Made by a program: the position numbers and the translations under genes | Part shown: one piece after another, positions 45,609 to 56,862 of the stretch | How the letters are laid out: every line of letters begins with the position of its first letter | How positions within the stretch are numbered: the stretch's first letter is position 1 | From: Agapanthus africanus | Lineage: Eukaryota > Streptophyta > Magnoliopsida > Asparagales > Amaryllidaceae | Reading direction: 5' to 3' | Assembly (NCBI GenBank): GCA_030015575.1 | Contig: CM057338.1 | Location: 306,655,827-306,719,826, forward strand | Length of the DNA: 64,000 nt | The notes under the pieces: model-generated | The model's database searches: none | What the model saw: the letters and a program-made list of their open reading frames with translations, nothing else | What the model was told of the DNA's origin: nothing

Positions 45609-46889
45609 CTCTACTAGCCCAAGAATGTACGATAATCCGCACCATCTAATAGTGGGTCTCCTAAAGAGGGTTGTAGAGGTATAATCGCAAAGGAATTTAA
45701 AATACTGTTTTAAAAGAAAACTGGTTTTAGATTTATGTGGTATTTTAATGTAATATTATCCTCGAAACAAAATTTCATATAAAAGAGGTATCGTGCGATG
45801 AAACCAAGTATGTACGTGAGGGATAGGTCATTACCCCATGAAGTTTTCCTAAGATATTGTTTTAACAAAACAATAAACGATGATATTTAAAGTTTATGGT
45901 ATTTAAATGAAAGGTGTTACCATTGTTATTTCACATGAGAATTTTGATGAAAATTTGATTCTAAATATTAGGGTTTAAGGTTACAAGTATAGTGTAAAAG
46001 CTTGGTTGATCAAAAAATGAAGATAAGAAGTTTCTAGGGTTTGGAAAAATGATATCGGTATTAACTCTATTTACCGATATGAGTTTTGAAATGAAATTTC
46101 AATGAAGAGAAAAAGAGATTTAGAGGAACTTACTATTTAGTTATGTTAAGAAGAGGTAGAAGAAGGAGAGTTGATCTTCGTGGTCTCGCGGGAGCTCCGA
46201 AAGTGCTTCAATTCTTCGCCAGAAGTTGACCGCTTGCTAACTCCTCTTTACTCCACTTGTAGTTAGAAATTTTTTTAGAGTTTTGGTTCGAAATTTCAGA
46301 ATGATGCCGAGCCAAAGTATGGGGCGGTATTTATAGTGTAGAATTAGGGTTTTGGAGTTAAAATGGTGAATTAAAATGCGTTAAAATTTGGTTTAATGGT
46401 GAAATGAAGGGTCTTTGTTTGATTGTGGGGAAATCAAACAGTGCACGGGTGTTTGGGGTAGGTGAAGGGGTTAGTGTGCAAAGCCCGGGAACAATTGGAC
46501 TTAATCCAACCGTTGGCGCCTGTTTTCTCAAGCTTTTGGCCGGTCGATTTGCAGCATTTGGCTTTTAGATTCATGCCACTAGATAAGATTAGGGTTTACT
46601 CCATTTTCCACATGTTTGATTTTCTGACTTTTCGTTTTTTTCTGTGTATTGCATGAGTAAACTATTGGGCTTCCAAAAATTTAAAAAGAAAAATCAGAAA
46701 AAATAATGCGTCTGATGGGGATCGAACACAGGGGCTACATCACAGCAGTGCAAGGCTTTACCAGTGAGCTACAAGTTGTTTCTTGCTATTATTTAACAAA
46801 ATTTACTTATAACTCAAACTCGGGCTGTATAACTCATTTTCTGTACATTAAATTGAAAAATTCTGTACAGTAAATTCAGAGTCGTTACA
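45609..46889 (-). repeat. LTR fragment of element F (gypsy-type, starts TGTAACGAC)
   Basis: The minus strand begins TGTAACGACTCTGAATTTAC at 46889, a start seen in several plant gypsy LTRs. A TATA box (CTATAAATACCG, minus strand) is at 46325-46336. Element BC cuts it at 45609, so the rest lies beyond the left of the window. No PBS or coding region of F is seen. The plus-strand frame 46462-46656 is not supported. Confidence 0.65.
46711..46775 (-). other. tRNA-like box A / box B segment in the F LTR
   Basis: The minus strand shows TAGCTCACTGG (46771-46761), close to an RNA polymerase III A box. TGTTCGATCCC (46728-46718) follows 32 nt later, close to a B box, and then a T-rich stretch. The rest does not fold as a tRNA. 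It may be a SINE head or a tRNA-derived piece of the LTR. Confidence 0.5.
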
Positions 46890-47736
46890 CCACCTTGAAG
46901 ACAATGTCATCGTCCTCTCACGGAGTTTGCTGGGGCCCTGATTAATCGAAAGTCTCTCAAATATAAACTTTCGCTTGTTGCCGACACGGGGAGTTGGCAC
47001 CGTGAGTGGTTGCCCCTTGTATACAGTGGTGGTGGTGTTCAGAACCACCTTTCCATCCCGAACTTATCAGGTAGCCCTCCTGGACGATGAGGGAACCATC
47101 CTTTCCTCAGGCATAGTCTAAGTTGGCCTAGCTGGCCTTTATGCTGTCAGCTGGCTCGCCAGGAAACTAAACCTTTGTTTTGGGGGTGAAGCGCTCCCCT
47201 GTCTGTCCTGCAGTGCCGGTAAATCGTTAATGGTGACTAAGGGGCATGCTTCATAGTCATATCCTGCGAAGCCCGCAGGGGACATGATAAACTGGGGATT
47301 AGCCTTAGATATGATGAACATGGTCCGTGCTATTTTGGCTGCCTCCGCGAGATCGGCAGGAGATACTACGTTGTTGTTTTTGTAGCCATTCGTTCTGAAA
47401 AGGGATAGCCATGATGGCGTTAGTGACCCACAATATGAAACGGGCCTCGATAGATTTACTCAAACGGGCCTTGGTCGATTATCTTGACTGGACCTCAATG
47501 ATTATACAATGTTGCCTTAGAGGCTTTATGGTATAGCATGGCAGTGTCTAAGTCGATGTCCAAACTTAGTGTGGCTTTGCCAGTATGTAGATGGGTTTAT
47601 GTCACAATGCAAACGATGCTGGTGTGCGGAACCAAGTGTTATCGGAACCAAGTGTTATGGGTTCCGTGGACCAAGGGTTCTGAGATGAAACACGCAGAGT
47701 GATGTGATTTAGAATAAGCTAAGAAGAAGTTATAGT
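46890..47736 (-). pseudogene. Element E gag remnant
   Basis: Minus-strand fragments 47321-47139 and 47048-46890 resemble gypsy gag: RVGNKRKFIFERLSINQGPS and KLRERTMTLSSRW, the FERL block recalling the SVFxRL motif of A and BC. The region 47322-47736 holds no convincing frame. F interrupts it at 46889. Confidence 0.5.
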
Positions 47737-47754
47737 TCCCTAGCGGGGTCGTCA
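47737..47754 (-). other. Primer binding site of element E (degenerate)
   Basis: The minus strand reads TGACGACCCCGCTAGGGA, close to the TGGCGACTCCGCTGGGGA type used by some plant gypsy elements. Confidence 0.6.
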
Positions 47755-47758
47755 GTTT

Positions 47759-48589
47759 TGTTTACCCTCTTTGGGACCTCCGGCGTTTGAACGTTGAAAC
47801 AAAATCGAGTTTAAACAAAACAAGTTATTTTTAGTGTTTTAAGAGTTGACCAGAAGGTCCTGAGTTCGAGACTTCCGGCAACGCAGGTGCGTACCGTTAA
47901 TTAAACCATATTGTCATAGGACGTACCTGGAAAGGATACCATACTAGCTCATTTCAAATCGCATCATTATAGTGTGAGGGTTCGTGTATATATTAGTAAA
48001 ATAAATACCAAGCATAGGCAAAGAAAAGAATGTATATTTTATTCATTTTGTTCAAGTTTGTATACAATTTGAATGAAAATACATTGATATTTAAAAAAAG
48101 AATGTAAAATACATCGAGCTCTCATTTGAGAGTTGAATGGAAATACATGAAGGTATTTTAGTGTTAACTTGGTGAAAGTTGATGGGCACTGCCCTATGTG
48201 GAGGCCATATCACTTCTGCTGGTGTGCAAGAGGGATAGCCTGGGTAGGGTCCACACTAACTCCTTTAAGATAAGGGTATCACTTCATTTGAAATATAGGT
48301 AATACTTCATTTGAAGTATGGGTGGCATTTCATTGAAATGCAAGTGAGGACACCCTAATTGGGGTCCACACCAGTCATGCATGAGTGAAACACCCTAGAT
48401 GGGATCCACACTACTTCATTTGAAGCAGGGAACACTTTATTCAAAGTGTAGATAGGACCCCTAGATGGGGTCCACATATATTAAGGAAGAGGGATGTTTC
48501 CATTTAGTGAGGCCTATTTATAGCCTCTCGAAGGACCAGGGGGGGTCTGGATCTAGGGGTCCACATATATTAAGGAACATGGATGTTTC
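47759..48589 (-). repeat. LTR fragment of element E
   Basis: Begins TGTTTACCC on the plus strand, four bases from the PBS. It contains degenerate repeats around GGGGTCCACA (48196-48570) and a clear minus-strand TATA box, GGCTATAAATAGGCC, at 48511-48525. A 30-bp segment with CCACATATATTAAGGAA is duplicated (48471-48500, 48559-48589). Element G cuts the U3 at 48590. Confidence 0.65.
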
Positions 48590-48874
48590 TGTTGGCTATA
48601 GTGCCCTCAAGGCAATTATCATAGTCGCGGACTTGTGATTATGATGATTGAGGCAGGACCTATACCGATGAAACAGTCTTACTCAAGATGATAGTATGCT
48701 ATCTGGTTTGTCTTTATCATCATATACATGTTGATAGAGCCCATAGGATTCTTGCTTGACTGCCAGTATTGTGATGGCGATCACATACGTGGGAGCTGGG
48801 GGTCTATAAGCATATCCTTAAATGTCCCTACTCGTAGGAGTATCGAGACCGGGCATCGATACTCCAGTGTATAC
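48590..48874 (+). repeat. 5' LTR of element G (copia), first 285 bp
   Basis: Begins TGTTGGCTATAGTGCCCTC and matches the reverse complement of the H LTR end (50820-51133). It continues at 59122. The final TATAC (48870-48874) is the left target duplication of H. Confidence 0.85.
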
Positions 48875-51133
48875 TGTAAGTGCACGGCGGCGCCCCGGCC
48901 GTCAATCCGACGGCCAAATGCGGAATCGGTGATAAACTTAAATTTTACTTGAACTGGCAAACCGCCGCGCACTAATACCCGGATCGAACCACTAACTAGT
49001 CCTAGCTATCAACAAGAAAAGGAAGAGAGATATACCGACGATCCAAGTCCTCCGGTCTTCTCATCATCGTCCCGATCTCCTGCGGAATGTCCCGTCTCCT
49101 CCTCGTCACCGGAAGTGCACCACATCGCCTACTTCTTTTACGGGCTCCCACCTCAATGCCGAGGCAACTCGGGCACGAAGCCGGCTACTCGACGTGCCCA
49201 AGATTTACTGTAGAATATAATGTAGAGGCTTGTGTCTCATTTGGGGTTATCGGAATTGCCTTTTGGTGGAGGGATGAAAACAAGAAGTATGTGGAGGAAC
49301 TTAGGGATTTTTCTAACATCAAGAGAGCAAAAATCCCCACTACAAAAAATGGGCAACCCACCCTCATGGTGGCCGGCCATCACTAGAGGAGAAGGAGAGT
49401 GAGAATGGAGAAGAGTCTCAAAAATAATGGGAGCTATTCTCATATCATGCAAGAGAGAGAGAGAGGAATGGTTATCATGAAAGAACATGGTCACCAAAAC
49501 AAAAACCACACACAACCAACCTCACCCCTCATCATCATCAACAATCATGACTTTAAAAGTCAAGTCATGATGGAGTCAAAACAAGTCAATGATGGTGCAC
49601 ATCATGAAAGTCATCATGATGCAACAAGATGCAAAGAACCCCCTCCACAAATGCCTATTTGCAACAATGCAAATAAACCCTCCTCCACCAAACTTCGGCC
49701 AATGAACGGAATAATGGAAATCGGCCGAAACGGAAAGCAAACTGGCAACTCCAGAAAACTGGTCCCGTAATAAATTACAGGAAAACCCCGATACTGTGCA
49801 TACACACCCGCATTTGTATTCCGACCGAAATACAAATGCAATGAGACAAAATCTACACTGTACTATACTAGAATCCGGCTTAAACCAAAGCCGGCTAGTA
49901 ATAACCGTTCGATCCTGATCCGTGCAATACCGCACGTATCTGATCGAACCCCGCCATATATCCATACGGCCTATAGTACAAACTGTCCGATCCTGATCCG
50001 TGCAATACCGCACGTATCTGATCGGACCTTGCCATATCTCCATACGGCCTCTACAACCTTTCGCCCGAAAACTGAGTAACAGAATGTGGGGGACTCTAAA
50101 GACTCATCAACACCTTGGTTGTGGATTTAACCACTAGAACGTTAGAGGTATAAGCCAATACATAACGGGCTACCAGGTATTGACCAAAAGGGACGTCTGT
50201 GAGCGAACTCATCCTGACTCCCTACTGAGCCTGTCAGTGACAATATCCGTACAGTCCGGTCCGTTCGTCTATGAGCATCGCATGGCGGGCCTAGGGGGTT
50301 GGTAAAAGTCAGACCCCCAAAAGCGGTACAAGTCGTGTCGGAGTGTAGCCCAGAACACCCTGAGATACTACTGGAATACCTATCAGTAAATCTCCTTGCC
50401 TCGGCCGAGGGCTTCGTGTAATGGCTCTCCTAGACACAGCACGACCTCACCCCCAATACCGGGAGAGACGAACCCCTGAAGATACGCTCACTGCCTCCAT
50501 GTGGCTCGGGACTGTACCCAACTAAAACCTGTTTGCACGACTCCTTTGAGCCGTGGTAGGGTAGTAATCAAAGTACAGTGGGAACTCACACGAGACAAAT
50601 GACGATCCCCAGGTCAATTAACTAACCTGCACACATGTCACCAGGGAACTGCCATCTGACGTCTGGTATATGACCAACTAGCATGTTCCCGGCGAGTCCT
50701 GTCCGGTGTACTCATAACCCAATGAGCACCTGTATACATCTTAGGTGATCCAACTGACACCAGTGGCTTGTGAGACCGGCCACCGCCCCTCATCGGGGTC
50801 TCGACTGTATACACTAGTCTACTATGGAGAATCGATGCCCTGTCTCGAAACTCTCACGACTAGGGACCTTTTAAGGATTTGCTTATAGACTACCAGCTCC
50901 CACTTATATGATCGCCCTCATACTGCTGGTGGTCAAGCAAGAATCCTAGGGGCTCTACCAACGTGTAATAGCGACCTGTAAGGTCACCTCAAACAGTACA
51001 CGATGATAAAGATAAACCAGATAGCATACTATCATCTCGAGTAAGACTGTCCTACCGGGATAGGTCCTCCATCAATCATTGCAATCACGTGCCTGTGATC
51101 CAATAATTGACTCTGAGGGCACTATCTCCAACA
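48875..51133 (-). repeat. 3' LTR of element H
   Basis: 2259 bp. It contains a 78-bp tandem duplication at 49905-50055 with an internal hairpin (GATCCGTGC...GCACGTATC). Frames at 49087-49386, 49399-49770 and 49576-50043 recur in the other LTR. Confidence 0.93.
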
Positions 51134-51149
51134 ATCTCCCACTTGCACT
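51134..51149 (-). other. Polypurine tract of element H
   Basis: The minus strand reads GTGCAAGTGGGAGATT, identical to the copia element at 20027-20042. Confidence 0.82.
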
Positions 51150-52330
51150 CAAGGCTAATTATTGCGATGTCGCATACTCACAGCCCGTGTGATACCGAAC
51201 ACCCAACTCCTCTACCAGTCAGTCTCACAAATCTCGTTTGCGAAACTATTGCGTTCGAGGAATAGCCTCAGTGAGTGGATCCGCTTTGTTGTCTCTTTCC
51301 ATGTCTCTCTATATCTCAAGTTCGCGGAGAAACCCATCTCCCGAAATGAGCAATACCTGTCTTAGGATGTGTCTGGATGTCTGATGGGACACAGCTCATA
51401 AATGAACTCCAAATCCAAACTCCTTAGACTGTATCGTCAACTGAACTTAATCAGTATCCTGCGCCATGCCACCCTCAGTATTTCCTTGGACCACCTGTCC
51501 AAAATACTGCCCCTCGTCAGAAGGAGAACTATAACTCTGACAACCTCCTTGTCGTCCATGTCACCTTGGAAGCCTGGAATGATAACTGTCTCCCGAATGA
51601 GGCTGTCGTTATCATATCCCTAGAACATCCACTTATGTTCTAAAACTGCTTCCGACTGTTTCTCCGGGATTGGATTAATGTCAACTTATTGCATCTAGTG
51701 CAAGAACAACATCTGGTGTGGTACTTGACATCTCATGATTGACTCAATTGGCTGAGCAAGTGATCTGCGAATCATGCACATCCCTCTCCCCTTTAGTCTG
51801 TAAGACAGCTTTAGAGAGGGTGACTCCATCACCTGCAGGTACACTACCGTACCAGGAGTCGTCCATCCTAAATACTCTTAGGATGCTGTCAAGTACCCTG
51901 ATTGGGAAACCACCCAAATCTAGATCTAAAACCATAGATCTAGTAACCAGTATGTCTGATATAAAATCCATTTCCTTTGTGGAGAAACAACTGTGTGACG
52001 ACCAAAGTATAACCGATCGTAGTATAGGAGTTTCCTTTCCTATTCTGTGTATGTCATCCAAATACCAGGATATCACACCCTACTACCTTCTCAACAGATC
52101 CATCTCCTATTCTGATGAAGTCAAACCCATGACTGTCACGTCAGAAATAGATGATCTATCTCCGCTACATCTGCTTTAGTCTATAAATAGACATAAGCTA
52201 CATGTCCACCAATGCTTCCGCTGCTCCCACTGATTACGACAACCCTCTGGCAGAGTCATATAGACGTACACTTCTAAAACTAGTTTAGAACGACGCTATA
52301 CTCATCCTCCCGCCGGGTCTCGCAGCCTGG
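51150..52330 (-). pseudogene. Element H pol: RT and RNase H remnants
   Basis: The minus-strand frame 52076-51744 keeps the end of the copia RT: YLDDIHRIGKETPILRSV (YLDD for YVDD), then LDSILRVFRMDDSWYGSVP and DGVTLSKAV, which follow the usual copia order. Nearer the LTR, NKADPLTEAIP (about 51262-51300) is the C-terminal block of copia RNase H. Stops and shifts separate the parts. The region upstream to about 53700 is too decayed to assign. Confidence 0.8.
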
Positions 52331-53700
52331 AACAACAGCAATGGTAATTGTGGGTAAACAAGAACTTCCCTGTCACCGTCCTTGAGGCTACCGGAGTACC
52401 TCTCGGGTGCCTGAAGTTACCCACCTTATCTGCGGAGTGGCCAATGGAATGTCAACCCAGATTGAATCTTTAGGTTCCTTATCAAATCTTCAGTAATCGT
52501 TTGTGGTTCTGGAATCACTTCCAGTTCTACCATACTCCCACTACTGTTTTTCTGAAAAACTCCATTTTTAATAAAACTGTGGCGAGTCTAGAACAATATC
52601 GCTATTGTTCATCCAGATGGTAGAAAGTCAACCCTCGTCATAGCCTGGGTCAACCCACAAACAGCCATTACAGAAACGTGCCTTGAGTTGTCCAGTGTCT
52701 GGTTTTAATCATAAGCCGGACAACTCCCCGTACCTTAACATCGTTAAGATACGAACTGTTCTATATCCAATATAGGACCAGAGGCACTGATTTAATTGAA
52801 CCAGATTCAAATCATGCAGCTGTCTCCAGTGCATGTCAACTAAATGGAAGGAGGCCGATCAGCGTTACTCAACTTAGGAATGCTTCCAATTATGAGTAAC
52901 CTGAAAGAGAAGCAATTTCTCTTAATCACTACTATCAACTGAATACCATATACAAGTATCTACATCTTCGATCACTTTGAAGAATCCCGATACTTGCTAT
53001 ACTTGGTTCTCTACTCTATTCAAATACCTATAACTTCTCAAAATTCAGACCCTGTGTTTCCGCGAAACACCTGTCTAAAAACTAGAGAAGTCATAAGTAA
53101 ACCGAATATAGTACGAGGACCAACCCCTCTGTCCTGATGGACCCTGGACAACATACAATACTCTGTATAAGTCCCTTGAGTCTGATAACTCATTCACTGT
53201 GTGTCGTAGGTTGAAAACTGTACTTATGGTTAAGAAGAATTACACCGTTGTTTAATGCTCCTTACCTAACCATCCACTGATATAGGTAAATGTTATCGAC
53301 ATAATATCAAAAGGTATATCTCACTCTATGAAAATAGACGTACAGATATATCAATTTGAAATTGGTGCATAACAGCGGATATTCAAAACCAAATATTTGC
53401 CGACCGGCAAACAGCCCAGGTGATTTCCTCAAATATCACCGATTACAACGAATCCCGATATAATGAGGATGATCACCCAATTCCCAATAACTTACTCCCA
53501 CTCATCATCTGTAAAACCATACAGATGTGAGAATCGTACCTGGTAAATACATACCCTGGAGTAAGGACTAATTGGGAAATTAGTTTTCCTTTAACAGTAC
53601 ACAGTGAAACTGAAACATTGAAATGTTTTGATGGGGTATCCCGGTATTCCTAGTAATGCCTCTTCCAGATTCATGACTGTAACCGTATAATTCTTTGCCA
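52331..53700 (-). other. Element H interior, unassignable
   Basis: By position this should be integrase and protease. I see no surviving GAG-pre-integrase block, no DTG motif and no frame over 60 codons on the minus strand. Confidence 0.45.
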
Positions 53701-53725
53701 CCTCTCCAAATCCCTTCATATGTCT

Positions 53726-54460
53726 TTAGTCATTACCTTCTGCACACCCCTTTAGGCCAAATGGTTTTCTTCCTTCCCTACCGTTCGGCACCAGCCTATG
53801 GTTTGGAAGAAGACTATCCAATAAGCATAATGGGTGTACTGTCCTAATCCTAGGAACACTCGCAATGCGAGAGAAGGTGAGGATAAAAGACAACCGAATG
53901 AACTTAATTTCTATTTCTCCTGAACCATAATCCATCCCCGAACTGGAACAAGTTCCTTTCGAGTTCGTATATAACCATACGATGGAGTATCCAATAAACT
54001 GTGGATCTTCGTAGTGATACGGAGTGTCCAGGAGAAATTCAAAGGTGATTTTAGGATTGGCGAAGAAATACCTGGTTTGGTCATGAATATCTGTTGCAAT
54101 TTACTTTGCCCTCTTACTAATCCCTTACTTTGTCTTAACTTAATACCTTCTGCACACCATCGTTATGCTAATTGGTTTTCTTCATTCCCTACCGGTCGGC
54201 ACCAGCCTAAGGTTTGGAAGAAGACAATCCAATTTGCGTAATAGGTGTACTACCCCTAAACCAAGGAGTACTCACAACTTGAGAGAAGGTAAAAGGAAAA
54301 GACAACTGAATAATCCTATCCGTTTTCTCCAGAACCGGAAACCATCCTCGAATAAATCCCTTCGAGTTCGTATCTAACCATACGATGGTTTTGTCCAATG
54401 GAAGTGGACGTTCGTAGTAATACGGGGTGTCCTGGAGAAAAGGGTAAAAGTAGGAGTGGT
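53726..54460 (-). repeat. Tandem 410-bp module in element H
   Basis: Two diverged copies, about 53726-54092 and 54138-54460. Shared anchors are TACCTTCTGCACACC, CGGCACCAGCCTA.GGTTTGG, TTTCGAGTTCGTAT and AACCATACGATGG. Element G has the same duplication (63279-63600 and 63690-64000) in its own orientation. Confidence 0.8.
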
Positions 54461-54499
54461 AATGAGGTTTGCAACTCTGACAATCCAAAAGCCAGTGTT

Positions 54500-56848
54500 A
54501 AAGAAGGTTCGGTCAACTTGGTCACTGAGTCATAGTCTTAGGGTCGGGTCAATGGTCACTGCCAAAGAGAGAGAGAAAAGAAACACTCAGCGTGCACTCT
54601 AACCTAGATCAGAATGGTTACCAATTTATCTAATCTGGAATCCTCCCACTGTACCTCAAATTCTCCTCCAAACCTGAAAGAAGAATTAGTCGGGGTCACC
54701 CGAGGAGTAAACTAACTCATCAGTGGGAATCGGGATCCAACTATCATCACATGATAACGTGACGGAATCCGCTCACGCTACCATACTCCAGAAGGTATGC
54801 GCATATCTGGCATGTTTCAGTTCTTTTGAAACTCCCGATGTGATTTCTGCCCCATGCTCTTATGACCTTGACTTTGGCCAACAAATCATAAGTCACATGT
54901 CAAGTTCTACCTGTCATTCTCCAGGTTGATTCGAATCCACCCGCACAAGCCCTTGACTTTGGCCAACAAGGCTATACGACTGTTCCAAACCAACGCATCT
55001 ATCTATGCTGCATATGAATAACCAACAGCTACCAAACACTGTGCCTTGACTTTGGCCAACAAACACAGCTTGAATACTATTGACTATCCATATGAAACGA
55101 CGGAGGGCTACGAATGGTTTCTGGCGAAAACCTTTAACGTAAAGAACTTGATATCGTTGAAGGAACTGATAGCTTTTTAAAAATATAGTGACGAAAACCT
55201 TTGCTAAAGAGGTCACTCCCGGTGAAGGGATCTCGGCTCTTTCCCCGTAGAATGAGGTGCAGGATATTCCAACTGAATACCACGGTGCAAAACAAAAGTG
55301 ATCGGCTATAGTGAAGTTAATGCCCTGACGCAAACCTTTTGTCCAAGGGGTCACTCCCGGTGAAGGGATCTCGGCCCTTGCCTCGTCGACTGAGGAGCAG
55401 GATATTCCAACTGAATACCACGATGCAAAACAAAAGTGAACGTCCTTGCAATAACAGCTTTTTGAAAAAGTGTTCCAACAACATCAGATTAGGTTTGTTT
55501 TAACTTGCATTGATCCGAATCAACGCAGTCCCATCAATTGATCACACCACAAAGAACGAAAATATACTGATGTACGTATATGCCATCCGCATTCGCCACT
55601 GGGTCCCGTCATTACCCGTTAGGTTAGCTAACTAACGACAGAGCGGGGACTGGACTAGCGCGGATGTAAAACATATACAACATCTACTAATATATATACC
55701 AATATATTATATTCGCTCAAGGCGTGATAAAAAAAAATGCAACATCACAGAAATGTACAGCATCACAGAAACACTACAGATATCTGGGATCCCCGGGTTT
55801 CACAGAGCCGCTGAAACCCGACGTTCCCCTGATCGTGTGGATAGCCTGCGCAATGAAATCCTAGACCCCTACGGGCGCGGCAAGTTACCCACCAAAACCT
55901 GAAGCGAGGCAGCCCCCTTCAGCACCGTGAATGGACCACCCAGCACTTCACGGAATCCGGTAACTTGGGCACCCCTCCTGGATCAACCTGTACCCCCTAC
56001 GAGTGCGGCGAATAGCCCGCCAATCCTAGAGTGAAGCCCCCTCCGTCTCAATGCCATGAGATGCGGGCTTGTTGCCCTCTAGAATCCGGCTATCCGTGCA
56101 CCCCTCCGCGGGGCAATCCTAGTACAGAAAGTAAAATATACATACAACGGGTACATCGACCGCAACCTGGTCGTGCCCCAAAATAATAATACAAACAGGC
56201 AGTGACGGCAGTCCACATGTCGGACGCTCGTCCCGCAATATCAAATGTACATAATACAACAAAACTGTACTAGCATTGCATCCAGGCTATCCTCCACGAC
56301 CGATCCGCAACATCACAGCAAAAACAGAACATCAACGTGAAAGTCACGTTCGCAAATCCGTCTAACCAGGCTATAGCAGTTAGACCGGATTTACCGATCA
56401 AGTGACATTCACGGTCGCAGATATAATGTAAATACTGTGAAATAATGTGTTTTAAATATCCGATCGATCAAAAATTAACTAGTGGGCCCCAAGCAATACT
56501 GTAGCACTCTCAGAAATTCTGGGCCCAATTTTAATATTCCAAAACCCCAATTTTAACCCCAGAAAGGAACTGTAGAAATTTGGTGCTGTGATCTCCACAG
56601 TGTGCGGCGGAACCGCGGCGATAAGGGGGTGTTTGCGGCGGTTCCGCGCTCCCACAGTGGAATCACTTCATCGAATTTTCACAGAACTCTTAGATTTTCC
56701 AGTACATCACTTTTCTGTAACCTGAAAAAATTTTCGACACCAAAAAATTTCAACAGAAAACTGATGTGAACAAAAATGTAGATTTTGGAATTTTGGTCGA
56801 TCGGAAATGCAAAACACATTAAACCAAGCTAGACTAAGTTAATGGCGA
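54500..56848 (-). other. Element H leader with duplicated modules; gag not recognisable
   Basis: Contains three CTTTGGCCAACAA segments (54873, 54955, 55042), two modules around GGTCACTCCCGGTGAAGGGA (55206-55300 and 55340-55440), and the GC dyad at 56603-56649 (GCGGCGGAACCGCGGC ... GCGGCGGTTCCGCG). Module order matches the copia element and G. Confidence 0.6.
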
Positions 56849-56861
56849 GGTTCTGATACCA
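56849..56861 (-). other. Primer binding site of element H
   Basis: The minus strand reads TGGTATCAGAACC, one base different from the initiator tRNA-Met complement. Confidence 0.9.
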
Positions 56862-56862
56862 C

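Noticed and set aside
46711..46775. Functional tRNA gene
   Set aside because: Box A and B are present, but no acceptor stem or anticodon arm of proper form can be drawn.
49087..49386. A 99-codon plus-strand frame nearly identical to 57075-57374
   Set aside because: The two lie at the same place in the two H LTRs. Identity comes from recent LTR duplication, not selection, and overlapping frames exist on the other strand.
49576..50043. A 155-codon minus-strand frame repeated at 57564-58031
   Set aside because: LTR copy effect again. Part of it is the translated 78-bp tandem hairpin, and no domain is seen.
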